64,000 nt of DNA from Achatina immaculata (taxonomy: Eukaryota; Mollusca; Gastropoda; Stylommatophora; Achatinidae). The position numbers were made by a program, and so were the translations under genes. Of this stretch, positions 10,395 through 21,008 are shown piece after piece. Position 1 is the first letter of the stretch, and each line of letters opens with the position of its first letter. The stretch is from positions 48,402,574 through 48,466,573 of the forward strand of contig CM019696.1 of the NCBI GenBank assembly GCA_009760885.1, read 5' to 3'. The notes below the pieces were generated by a model. It did not search any database. It saw only the letters and a list, made by a program, of their open reading frames with translations, and was not told the DNA's origin.

Positions 10395-10755
10395 TTGAAA
10401 GCCTCATGCAGTAGTGGTCTAGTGGTTGATGCATTCATTTGGCGATCAGAAGGTCCCTGGTTCGATTTCGCACTAGGCAGGAACTTTCTCGGAGCAGTTG
10501 GTACGTAGGTCAACCTTGCCTCAAAAAAAATTGCTAGTTGGGGTTTCCCAGGGAAACAAAGGTGTTGGCAACCCTACCTCGAATGCTGTATTGGCAACCC
10601 TACCTCGAATGCTGTATTGGCAACCCTACCTCGAATGCTGTATTGGCAACCCTACCTTGAATGCTGTATTGGCAACCCTACCTCGAATGCTGTATTGGCA
10701 ACCCTACCTCGAATGCTGTATTAGCCTGGGAGTGTGAAGGCACTAGCACTTGACA
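10395..10755 (+). repeat. SINE family E, copy 2, with a 26-bp internal expansion
   Basis: The head contains 'tagtggtctagtggttgatg' (box A-like) and 'ggttcgatttcg' (box B-like). Inside the body a 26-bp unit starting 'ttggcaaccctacctcgaat' is tandemly repeated about six times (10565-10722). In the other E copies the corresponding sequence occurs once. It follows directly on the LINE-B tail. Confidence 0.75.
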
Positions 10756-10892
10756 CGCCTACAGCATACAAGTGATTTTTTTTTCCGAGACAAAGCAATT
10801 TTTTTCCTGAGAACTCTTCCTGCACAAACAAACAAACACATGTTCTGAGGCTCAGTGCATCAGCATTTGTCGGCACACTTCTTCACAAAGTA

Positions 10893-11130
10893 AAAAAAAA
10901 AAGGTAAAGATAGTCCCATAGTAAATGCCGTAGGAGATGAAGCGATAGAGACCTTATTAAGCCGGGCCATCAGCCTATGAGGTAGGGGTGGCCAGTTCCT
11001 TTCCTCGCTGCCTTTCCTTCCCAGATTTTCTCTGGTAACATTTTACGGGGCTGGATCGACCTTGGGGCCGTATTGGTCGGGAGAAAAAAATACAGCTCAA
11101 CTGGGGATTCAAACCCTCGACCATTCCACT
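10893..11130 (-). repeat. tRNA-derived SINE, family G, copy 2
   Basis: On the plus strand it starts 'aaaaaaaaaaggtaaagatagtcc' and ends with 'ctggggattcaaaccctcgacc', the inverse of a box B. It is more diverged in the middle than the copy at 1170-1433. Confidence 0.65.
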
Positions 11131-11534
11131 TCTTCACAATAGTGTTAATATTCGGCTTTAAGGAGGAAAAGATCAAATGCATTTTCATTTTTAAAAGCAC
11201 GAACAAAGCGTCTTAAGAGTTGCGTCTCATTCTGATTAAAAATTCGTTACTAATTGCTAGAATAAAACCACGTCATTAACTCCCCTCCTCTTATTATGTG
11301 TATTCTTAACAATAAAAGTTGAATGTTTGAAGAAAAAAAAAAGAACAGTAAAAAGCACATTCTTCATTACTGTTTTTTTTTTCTGAATAATCAATATTAC
11401 TTCTTTTTAAACTTTCATGGCAGTTTAAAACTTCAAAACTCCATATCGCAGAGCAAAGCATTCCTAACGTGCGTGGGCACGCACGCACGCACGCACGCAC
11501 AAGGTGTGTTTTCAAAGAAAAAGCGACCATTTGC

Positions 11535-12750
11535 TACACAGACGTAAGCGCTCATTTGATAACACTTAAACGCTGTCCCCTTCAAAGTAATTCCCTCTAC
11601 TGGCGATACACAGTTCCCAAAGTTTCTTCCATTGTTGGAATGTTTCCTGAATCGCACTTTCTGCGATGGATCGCAGTTCTCTTATTGCATTTTCCTGAAT
11701 CTCCTCTGTGGTTTGGAAACAATGTCCTTTTCAAAGTTGGTTTTAAGTTTGGGAAACAGTCTGTCGGGGCTAAGTCCAGAGAGTAGAGAGGGTGGTGCAC
11801 AAGGGATGTCTGATGTTCTGGCAGATAACTTCAGATGAGAAGTAACACGTGGGCCGGAACAATGTTACGCTGCAATATCCAGGTCTGGTTTTCCCACAGC
11901 ATCCTTCAAACACGCTAAAACCTTCTGGTACAGCTGTTTGTTTATCATCTGTCGATGTGGTACAAACTCATAGTGGACAATATCTTTGCACTCAAAGGAA
12001 AAAAATACACAGCCAACAATACCTTGATCCTTGACTGACTCAGCAATGCTTTTTTTTTCTCTTTTTGATTGAGGAGGCCGTTTTCTTACCCACTGCAAAG
12101 ACTGCATCTTGGTTTCAACATCTTAACCATAAACCAAAGTCTCATCTCCTGTTATGATGTTCTTAAGAAAGCTTCCATGATCATTTCCACTGGTAAACAG
12201 TTCCTAACTGATTTCAACATGGATCTCTTACCGATTGTCAGTCAATAAATGGCGCACTGGTTTTGCACGGACGCGGCGTATCTGTCGTTTTTTTAGTCAA
12301 CATTTGATGGCAAGATCCTATACTGACGCCCACTTCGTCAGTAACTCCTTGGACAGTTAAATGACGATTTCCACGAATCATAGCGCAAACTGCCTCGACA
12401 TGGTCGTCGTCTGCTGCTGTGGAAGGTCGTCCAGACCCGAAATCTTCACCTACCGATGTTCTGCCCTCTTTAAAACACTTCAGCCACTTACAGCACTGTG
12501 TTCAGCTCATACAGTCCTCCCCGCATGCTTGGTTAAGCAACTGTCATGTCCCTGTAACATTTTTTTATCACATTTGCAGCAAGATTTCACACACTCGAGC
12601 TGTTCTTCAAGCTCCTTCATTGTCACACTGTTACTAATCCGACGAGCAGCTTGTGCACGCGCTCACTTCAGCGATTGTAGCTTAACGACTAATGTTCAAA
12701 GCGGAACGGGGCAAATGGCAGTTTGTTTTCAAGACATGCCGCTAGGTGCG
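11535..12750 (-). pseudogene. Degenerate mariner (Tc1/mariner) transposase
   Basis: Read on the minus strand, the frames contain in order: an N-terminal segment around 12640-12590; FKEGRTSVGEDFGSGRPST (about 12475-12420); HLTVQGVTDEVGVSIGSCHQ (about 12360-12310); IVHYEFVPHRQMINKQLY (about 11970-11920); and HHPLYSLDLAPTD (about 11800-11760). These are the helix-turn-helix, linker and catalytic-core landmarks of mariner transposases. The pieces are in at least two frames and contain stops, so no active transposase is made. I could not confirm terminal inverted repeats. No host exon is nearby. Confidence 0.85.
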
Positions 12751-12759
12751 CTCATTAGC

Positions 12760-13735
12760 CGCTCAGTACCCTTTGTGTTGTTGGCGAGATATTTAATGTG
12801 TGTGTATGTAATATAAAAATATAAATTATCACTTAAATTTTTTACTTGGTTAGAAAGAAAGTGTATAAATGTTGTGCTCCTAAAGATCTGTAATGCTCCC
12901 TCTCTGGTCTGTGTCTCATGCAACAGCCTAGGTTGGCCTAAAGATATCTCTGGTACTATCTACACTTAAAAACTTTACTTTCACATAGCCCACAGGAAAA
13001 GTCCCTTGTCAGAACAAAGTTAAGTGTTCGTAGATATCTACACAACATGGCAGTCAAGAAATATTGTTTCGTTATCTCTTGTTTACTAACCAAATGCATT
13101 CAGCTTCCTGGTTTGAGCTTTTATTATCAGTGGATGAAAGAGCACTAAGGTTTGTAGACAACAGAGGAAGAGACCGCCCACGCAGGAGATGTAGGGAGGA
13201 AATTACAGAAGCATTAAATATCCCATTATATGAAGCAAATCAAGACGTCTATTTGCCCCCTCAACACCAAAAGGTATATGACGTAGGAGACAAGACAAGA
13301 CAAGACAAGTAAGAGTCTCCAACTCTCGTCCTGTAGCATTCGATTATCATTATCATCTTTCATTATCATCATCATTGTTTTACTGTTCTTTCATATTTTC
13401 CATCCATCCTTAGTCTGACCTTTCACCGAAGATGTTCTAAAGTTGTATCTACAATTTTTAACAACTGGGTGCATCATTTGAAATGGACTAACAAAAATGT
13501 CACAAACTAGCTTGTATCTAGGTCAGATAAATCAGATATAGCCCCACGGGATTATATGATGGACTCTGTTCACACGAAAACATTTTCAAGTACAACTTGT
13601 GCCCAGCGTCACTGTACAGCTAAATATAGAATATGAGCCGAAATGAGGGGCCAAAGAAATGGGAACGGGAGTGAGGTTGGGGCGGGGGTGAGGAGAGACC
13701 ATTGAACACTGTGGTATTACCTGATCTTCGTCAAC
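12760..13735. other. Intergenic stretch, one possible LINE C-terminus
   Basis: At 13060-13315 a plus-strand open frame contains GRDRPRRRCREEITEAL and ends in (GACAA)n, which recalls the basic tail and simple-repeat terminus of a LINE, but no copy elsewhere confirms it. The rest shows nothing recognisable apart from a (GTTT)n run at about 13740-13775. Confidence 0.3.
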
Positions 13736-13964
13736 TTTTGTTTGTTTCTTTGTTTGTTTGTTTGTTTGTTTGTTTCTTTTTTTCTTTACTTTACTTTTAT
13801 ATTCCCGATGCTCACTCGAGATAACTGTAGTAATAACAACTGTAAAATTATAAAAGTTATGCATGGTGCCGTTTTACGAAACTTCCCTCTTCTCCCTACA
13901 CCATAATTTTGATCATTAAAAATCAAAGACCTGATCTATGATAATAAAGCAGGAGCAGACGGCA

Positions 13965-14090
13965 ACATAATAGAGCAGACGACAACACAATAGGAGCAGA
14001 CGACAACACAATAGGAGCAGACGACAACACAATAGGAGCAGACGACAACACAATAGGAGCAGACGGAAACACAATAGGAGCAGAAACACT
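13965..14090. repeat. 21-bp minisatellite
   Basis: Six copies of the 21-bp unit 'cgacaacacaataggagcag' plus one base. The period is a multiple of three, so it gives spurious open frames with a 7-residue repeat. Confidence 0.88.
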
Positions 14091-14633
14091 TTAAGGAATA
14101 TTGAGTCCCCATCCACCACCGGGTAAAGTTGGTTTTGGAAGCCTCCATGTTCATCGTGATATGAAGGGTTTACATTCATAAAATTAAAACAAATAAAATA
14201 AAATAATAGGTTTAGCGAGAAACTCAGTTTGTTTATGATTACTCTGGGGAACATACTCATGCCCCCCCCCCCTCCCCGTCCCTTGTTTATTTCTGAATGT
14301 TTCAGTGCTCAGGTTTCGCGAGTATTGACTTTTGCTATCCTAGGGTTTACGAATTTTGACGACTTTTCCTACACTTGGTTATATCAGCTACTGCTTGTTT
14401 TCACTCAACAGCCGGCAGGGAAATGCGCAAGTCTTGTTTTCAACTGTTACGTATCTTGTTATGTAAGAGTTTTGTGTTAGCCACCGTGTCCAAAGATCTT
14501 CCAGTGCAGATGGTCTAGTACAGGTTCACTCTTTTTGTTTTAATATGGGATGATCAGCCATCATTCTCTGTAAGGGTTTTTTCCCCCTGAAAAAGGGGGG
14601 GGGGGATATTTTGGTCGTAGATTGTTGTCTCCA

Positions 14634-14661
14634 TTTTTGAGGGAAGAAGAGACAGAGGAAG

Positions 14662-14717
<56 letters not shown>

Positions 14718-14842
14718 GTTATTGGATTGGATGGGCTGTTAGTGTGGTTAAGAAGAAAGTCACAGGGGGATCTCATATTCAACGCAAAAGTCAGGGAATT
14801 GTGGAGAGAAATGATCGCCTACGCTACGCAGCATGGCACTTA
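14634..14842 (+). pseudogene. LINE-D C-terminus with a (GA)n expansion
   Basis: The end of the frame reads VRELWREMIAYATQHGT-stop, a typical LINE C-terminus. A second copy lies at 56130-56290. The part before it is dominated by a (GA)n run at about 14669-14716. Confidence 0.6.
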
Positions 14843-15037
14843 GAATAGATTGTTGTCTGCAGCTTAGATTGTCGTTTGCTCCTTAAACGATGTAACAGAT
14901 AAAAGGGATGGCGACTGCAGTAAAACTGGTTAATATAAATAAGGTAGATAGAGGTGTATGGTGCAGTTTTACAAAGTGAGGGAGGAAGTGAGCAAGGTGA
15001 GAAAAAAACGAATATAAAGTATGGGAATGTATAAATG

Positions 15038-15185
15038 AAAAACATACAACATCCGATATTTCGGCGTGAGCCTTATTCGAGGATACATGCAAAAACAAAA
15101 TACAAACATATATAACTTATCTGAAGCGTCTTGCTCTCAGTAAAGCGGAAATGTGTGTGGAAGGAGGAGGAGGAAAAAAAAACAA
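15038..15185. repeat. Left inverted terminal repeat of a Penelope-like unit
   Basis: About 140 bp starting 'aaaacatacaacatccgata' are repeated in inverse orientation at 16345-16487 with only a few differences. The repeat contains 'atatttcggcgtgag', the complement of a GCCGAAA box. The ATG of the GIY-YIG frame lies inside this repeat. Confidence 0.92.
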
Positions 15186-16007
15186 CCTTTTTTTTCTATT
15201 CCTTTTTCCCAGCTTCTTAGGTTGCGACGTTTGTGTAAGGAGGATTTGGATTTCCAGGATCAAGGCCACAAATTACTAGATTTCTTCCGTCAACGCGGCT
15301 ATCCAGACCACGTTCTCTCGTCATCTTGGAACCGCATTAGCCACATATCGCGGCAACAAGCCCTCACCCCTAAACCGCACTGTAGCTCGGACAGAGTGAA
15401 GCTAGTACTCACGTACCACCCTCATAGCTTGGCAGTTAAAAACATACTGTTTCGCCATCTCCATCTCTTCCAGACCGAGCCTGAGACACGTGAACTTTTT
15501 GGGGAACCCCCATTGGTGGCTTACAGACGTGACAAAAACCTCAGGGACCTTTTAATTTGTAGTCGTCTTAAGACAGATGACACTTTTTATGGTACCAGAC
15601 GTTGTGGACGCCGTAGATGCAACACTTGTCCGTTTGTTGTCGAGGCCAGCCAGATCTCTTTCCCTAAATCCACGTTATCAGTACAGGAGGGTTTCACCTG
15701 CACTTCACGAAATGTCATTTATGTTATCATGTGCAAACGTTGGGGTTTGAAGTACATAGGGGAAACTGGCTTACGGTTAGGAGATCGATTTCGCCAGCAT
15801 CTCAATGATATTTCTAAGAGGGCCTGGACACCTGTGGCTAAACATTTTTGCCTTGGTAACCACAGGGGCAAACAGGACATTTCGGTTAGTGCGATCCGCT
15901 CTTGTTCCGCAGATGTACGATCTCGGAGGATCCTAGAACAGCGCCTTATTTTCCAGACTGGCTGTCTCCACCCAGCTGGAATTAACAATGTCTTCAGCTT
16001 TCTGTAA
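15153..16007 (+). CDS. GIY-YIG endonuclease part of a Penelope-like element polymerase
   Basis: This is an uninterrupted frame of 284 codons. Residues 17-60 (IPFSQLLRLRRLC ... RQRGYP) correspond to the end of the reverse transcriptase and thumb region of Penelope-like polymerases. A cysteine-rich knuckle C151-x4-C156-xx-C159 follows. The GIY-YIG nuclease comes next: VIY at 188-190, YIGET at 201-205, Arg212, His216, a later Glu262 in ILEQRLIFQ and Asn278 near the end, which fits the Tyr-Tyr-Arg-Glu-Asn catalytic set of the family. The frame ends INNVFSFL-stop, as is usual for animal Penelope-like elements. The reverse transcriptase itself is absent: the frame starts inside the left inverted repeat. 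So it is a truncated copy, yet it has no stop or frameshift, which suggests recent origin. Expression is unproven and the natural N-terminus is missing. Confidence 0.88.
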   Translation: MCGRRRRKKKQPFFSIPFSQLLRLRRLCKEDLDFQDQGHKLLDFFRQRGYPDHVLSSSWNRISHISRQQALTPKPHCSSDRVKLVLTYHPHSLAVKNILFRHLHLFQTEPETRELFGEPPLVAYRRDKNLRDLLICSRLKTDDTFYGTRRCGRRRCNTCPFVVEASQISFPKSTLSVQEGFTCTSRNVIYVIMCKRWGLKYIGETGLRLGDRFRQHLNDISKRAWTPVAKHFCLGNHRGKQDISVSAIRSCSADVRSRRILEQRLIFQTGCLHPAGINNVFSFL

Positions 16008-16344
16008 CTTCTTTATTTTTCCACTGGCCTTTTTTATACTCTAATTTCTTTCTCTATGCTACCCCTCCCTACCACCATCCTATTTCCTTCTCTGCCAACA
16101 TATTGGTCTTGTCCCATTCACCAATTTTACATTTCCTCCCTGTAGGTGTTTAAGTTCTTCATTCATTATCTCTCGCGTCCTCTTTTCTCTCCCCTTTCCC
16201 CCACCCCCCCCCGGAACCTTTAGCGGCTATCATGTTTCTATTGCCTTCCCCCAACCCCTTTCTCCCACTTGTTCTCCTCCTCTCTCTCCGCTTCTTCGCC
16301 ATGATTGGCTATATCGGGAATCTTTTGTCTGTAGGCAACGGTTT

Positions 16345-16487
16345 TTTCCCTCCTCCTCCTTCTTCCACACACATTTCCGCTTTACTGAGAGCAAGACGCT
16401 TCAGATAAGTTATATATGTTTGTATTTTGTTTTTTGCATGTATCCTCGAATAAGCCTCACGCCGAAATATCGGATGTTGTATGTTTT
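16345..16487. repeat. Right inverted terminal repeat of the Penelope-like unit
   Basis: Inverse copy of 15038-15185, ending 'cggatgttgtatgtttt' at 16487. In the sense orientation it contains 'cctcacgccgaaatatcgg', a GAAA box next to a short stem. The next base begins a LINE fragment. Confidence 0.92.
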
Positions 16488-17190
16488 CCTTGAAATTAAC
16501 AAGGACAAAACAAAAATAATGAAAATTCCCATCAATCAAAATGGAAAAATACACATAGAAGGGACAGATATTGAAGAAGTCAATCAATTTGCATACCTTG
16601 GCAGCTACATAGACCAGGATGGTGACACTAGAAAGGAAGTTAGGATCAGAATTGCAAAAGCAGCATCAATCTTCAAGAATCTTGAGAACATATGGAATTC
16701 AAAAGTTATAAGCACAAGTTAAGACTATTCAATTCAAATGTAATATCCACCCTCATTTATGCATGCGAAAGCTGGAAAACAACTAAAGAAATAGAAAAGA
16801 AATTAGACTCTTTTGAAAACAAATGCCTAAGGAAAATACTCGGCATCAAGTGGAATGAATTGAAGAACAATGCAGAGATAAGACAGATGACTGAACAACA
16901 ACCAGTCTCACGGGTGATCAGGAAAAGGAGATGGACATATGTTGGTCACTTGATGAGAAGAAATGATCAGAGAATCCCAAAACAAGCTATCAAGTGGAAC
17001 ACAACAGGCCGAAGAAAAAGGGGCAGACCGCGTGAAACTCTGAAGAGGACATTATTAAGAGAGGCCAAGTTAACAGGCATAAAATCCTTTGTTGAGGTTG
17101 AAAGACTTGCCGAAGACAGGAAAAATTGGCGAACTACTTTGCGAGCCCTATGTGACGTCTAACGGCACGGGAAGGATATAAGATATAAGA
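16488..17190 (+). pseudogene. LINE-E, C-terminal third
   Basis: Two overlapping frames encode a LINE C-terminal region: FAYLGSYIDQDGDTRKEVRI, IYACESWKTTKEIEKKLDSF, RKRRWTYVGHLMRR, a GRRKRGRPRET basic segment and TTLRALCDV-stop at 17162. The 3' tail is a short 'atataagat' repeat. A frameshift near 16720 breaks the frame. A second 3' end lies at 60480-60590. Confidence 0.85.
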
Positions 17191-18225
17191 TGTTTTCCTT
17201 AAACGATGCAGCAGTCTTGATTTGTCAGCATACAAAAAATGTATCAGTATTGCGTCTCGTTGTCACACCTTCTTTTTGGTGCTCATTTCTACATCCAGGA
17301 TGAGCAATGTTCCTTTGGAAGGTATACACTAACCCCTTCGCTACTCGTTCGCCTTACTTCCTCTTTCAGAGACCACAATACCCGGATGAAGCGGCCATCT
17401 TTCTTCTGGTCCATTCACTTCCTGAAACAGAAAACACCAAGTGGAAAATTAACACTAAAAGATGGTATGTCCTTTGTTCTTGTGTAAACAAACGGTCTTT
17501 ACAGACTTTGCAACCACGTTAGATACAGAGAAATGATCGCACTGATATAAAAACGTGAGTCGTTAACTAGAGCTAGAGGGAAGTGTAGAATCTATTCGAA
17601 GATGGAAGGGGCGGTATCAATGTAAAGCCGGTTGGGCTGAATGATTCAGCCTTTTAAATCAAGATGAACATAATTTATAAATCATTTGTGCGCGCTGTGA
17701 AGCTGTTAAAGTATAATGTTTTAAAAAGTAAAAGATGCTTCGATACGATGATATTATCATCTTTATCATATTTCGTGCATTATTCTTTGTATTATTCGGG
17801 TTTCACTTTTGCAGGCAGCTCTATATTTTATTGTTACTTTTTTTTACATGTAATCTTTTTTTTTTTTTGACATTTATTTTTTAGACATCGTTTTTCATTT
17901 CTCATTCATCATCTACAACCAGCTCATTCAAACTATTCGGATTAAAAATTTTTTTTTTATTTTAGGGGGGAAAAAATGTTGTATGGGCACGACCATAATC
18001 GTGAAAGATTTATTTTTATGGCATAGATTAACTTCCTTAGACCCTACGTACATCAGTGAAATGGACAGTTTATAAAAAATGAAAAACTTAAGTACTTCTT
18101 AATTGCAACAGAGAAGTATTTTAGTATTTATATTAGCGCAGTGTCTTGGTTTAGATTCATAGTTAATTAATTAGTTAGTTAGATAGTTAGTTAGCTAGTT
18201 AGTGAGTTAGATAGTTAGTTCATGC
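17191..18225. other. No gene recognised
   Basis: A/T-rich sequence with T-runs and a 'gttagttag' tandem stretch near 18165-18220. No convincing coding segment was seen. Confidence 0.4.
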
Positions 18226-18227
18226 AT

Positions 18228-18580
18228 TCCAGACACATCCATAGGTGCTTCAATCTCCTACAGTGTACTGTAACTTGTCACACCCATTCTTTGTTGGTTG
18301 ACTGTCCATCCGGAGCTCTTGGTGAATCATTCATTTTCCACCACACGAAGTTTCATCTCCCCCCCCCCCCCCCCCCAACTCCTTCATTCTATATAGTGAT
18401 GCCAACTCATGATTGTCAGTGAAGTCCTTTGTTCAACCAGCTTCTTATCCAGTGCTGATGATCTCTGCTCAGCTTGACAGCTGCCTTTCCTCCATGACAA
18501 CTGAGTCAGCCAGCCGATCTGCTCTTTCATTTTCCCTGATACCTGTATGGCCTATTACAGAAAAGGAGGTTGGCCTTAGA
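18228..18580 (-). pseudogene. RNase H fragment of an I-type LINE
   Basis: On the minus strand 'HTGIRENERADRLADS' (about 18550-18500) is the last conserved motif of a LINE RNase H domain, followed by degenerate C-terminal sequence. A C-run (about 18358-18376) interrupts it. Stops are frequent. Confidence 0.6.
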
Positions 18581-18584
18581 AGAT

Positions 18585-19500
18585 GGTTCTGATGGATGGT
18601 TTTCAAGCAGTAGTCCTTAAACGATCACTGTGTGATCAATGGTTGATGACATCTGCTCCTTGTTGGTTTACATTTCTTGTATACCCTTTTTTTAATGCTA
18701 CTAATGTTCACAAAATAAAGATCAAGAGGTTCTACATACATCTACAGCTAACTGCAAGTTTTTTTTGGTGGAAGTTGCCAAAATTATGAACAAATCCAAC
18801 AGAGAAGACTTGTGTGTACCATTTGGCCAAGTACTGGGTCAGACAGACATTATCAACATCCTCATGAAGTCCAATAGGATAGTTTCAAAACATGTGGAGA
18901 CATAACATCTCTGTGCAAGGATACACAGTTGGAAGTCAGATGCAGCAAAACCTGGCATGAATGTCATGTTAAAGGAAGTAGAAGAACTGTAAAACAAGAA
19001 CTGTAAAACAATGTAAAACATGTCATCAATATATGTACGCTGACAGATACGTTGAGAGTGAGACTGGAACACATATGAACTTGTGTGATGTGCTAGGATA
19101 GTCCTAACTGATAATCTAACATTTTGAAGCATTTTAAAGTTGTTGTTTGTATGAGTTAATGATCATCATTTTATGTTGTTTATATGAGCTGATACTCCTG
19201 GGAACAACTGTGTTGAGAACACACTTATCTTAACATAGTCTTTGTGAGACAGGGAACATAGATCTGTGTGCTTAAAAAAGTCTGACCCACTCCTGTATCC
19301 CAGAAACCTGTAGCAACCAACACTATTTATTATTGTTATAAAATATAATGTCACCCTCTTATAAGGCAGAATTTTTAGGGAACAACTTTCTGTAAAAGAA
19401 AGAGGGAACATAGAACTGAGAAATGTGATAGTAGCCTCTTGTTTATTATAGGAGTCATCTAAACAGAAAGCAGGTAAGATCTTTGTAAATGAAATACCCT
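18585..19500. other. No gene recognised; partial LINE tail motif
   Basis: Near 19140-19195 there are two copies of a 'tgtatgagctgatgatcatc'-like motif that also forms the 3' tail of the LINE ending at 23985 and recurs at 25190-25240. Nothing else was identified. Confidence 0.4.
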
Positions 19501-19503
19501 TAA

Positions 19504-20990
19504 GGATGGACAACCAACCCACTTACTTAGGAGTGACTCATGACTCAAAACTGACTTGGAAGCAACACATCAACAGTGCAGAAGCAAAAGCCAGAAGAAA
19601 ACTAGCCATATTAAGAAAATTAAGTGGGACTACATGGGGAGCTAGTGAAAGAATCCTCAAGAACGTATATCAGCAAAGTATTCTACCACATTTAGAATAT
19701 GGCTCAACATCTTGGTGCACAGCATCAAACACTACGCTGCATAATCTAGACAAGGTTCAAAATCAGTCACTACGGATTATCACAGGTGCCATGAGGTCCA
19801 CACCAATAGTAGAAATGCAGAAAATAGTTGGTGTTCAACCGCTAAAGGAACGTAGAGACACAAAGGTCATGACCATGGGAGAAAAATTCCTTAGCTCTGT
19901 AAGCCATCCCCTGAAGGAGAGATTCAATAACTTGGCATTAGGACGGCTTAAAAGAAGCAGCTTCATTCATCAGGCCAAGCGTATGCGTAAGCTGATACCT
20001 GACCTTCCAACTGTAGTCACTCCATTATCATCTGTACCAGAGCATACACCATGGAAAGAAGCAGATTATACACAAATAACTATTCAGACTGAAGTGAAAG
20101 GTGTGCAGAATGGTGAGATGCAGAGCAGTCTTGTAAGATCAGTAGCCACACTTAGTGTTCTAGATGACAAATATCCATGTGACACCTGGATACGTGTGTA
20201 TACAGATGGATCTGCACATAATGCCATAAAAAAATGGTGGGGCAGGAGCATATATTGAATATCCAAACAACACCATTGACAAGATTTCCATACCCACTGG
20301 TAAATACTGCAACAACTTTGATGCAGAAGTTAGGGCAATTATTGCTGCAGTTGAAAAACTATCAGACTCCAGAATTGATACATGTCCTGTAGTAATTCTC
20401 ACAGATGCAAGATCAGTACTGGAGGCTCTTCAGTGCAACAAACTACCAGACCTTAAGGATGCCTTGTCAAAAATTGGCTTACAACATGGAGTCACTTTGC
20501 AGTGGATTCCCTCCCACTGTGGGATACCAGGCAATGAGAAAGCTGACCATCTGGCCAAAGAGGGCACTGAAATGGAGCAACCAGACATACCAGTCACCTA
20601 TAATCAGAAGAAAAGCATGATAAAAACCTACAGGAAGCCACAAACACCACCACATGATGACTATCACATGCTAAACAGAAAGGAACAAGTCACCATCTTC
20701 CGTCTCCGAACAGGACACAGCCGACTCCGAAGTCATATGTATACAAAGTTTAAGGTTGGTACTACTAATCTATGTACATGTGCTCAGGTGCCCCAAACCG
20801 TGGAACATATCCTCCAGAACTGCATCAACTACGAGACACTGAGAAATAATTACTGGCCCAGTGAAACCACTAAAGAAGATAAGCTCTACGGTTCCATACA
20901 TGAGTTACAAAAAACAGTGAAATTTATCCAAGAGACAGGACTGCAGATATAGACAGACAGTGCGAACGAAGAAGAAGAAGAAGAAGATTA
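19504..20990 (+). pseudogene. LINE-I1: I-superfamily LINE, thumb, RNase H and CCHC tail
   Basis: The element is 5'-truncated within the reverse transcriptase thumb (TYLGVTHDSKLTWKQHI). RNase H follows: VYTDGSA, FDAEVRAI, ILTDARSVLEAL and GNEKADHLAKEG supply the D-E-D-D set. A cysteine-histidine knuckle comes next (CTCAQVPQTVEHILQNC) and a stop at 20952. The only visible break is in the A-run at 20228-20234, where one extra base shifts the frame between VYTDGSAHNA and GAYIEYP. The 3' end is 'tgcgaacgaagaag' followed by (GAA)n. Confidence 0.9.
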
Positions 20991-21008
20991 TAGGAGTGTC
21001 AGATAGCT

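Noticed and set aside
11469..12107. Several overlapping frames on both strands near the mariner
   Set aside because: Only the minus-strand pieces match mariner transposase; the plus-strand frames are its shadow.
14622..14782. Glu/Arg-rich and Ser/Leu-rich frames
   Set aside because: They are translations of a (GA)n microsatellite.
17307..17522. Frame with a PFATRSPYFLFQRPQYPDEA segment
   Set aside because: It is short, has two competing frames and no repeat or family match, so there is no basis for a gene call.
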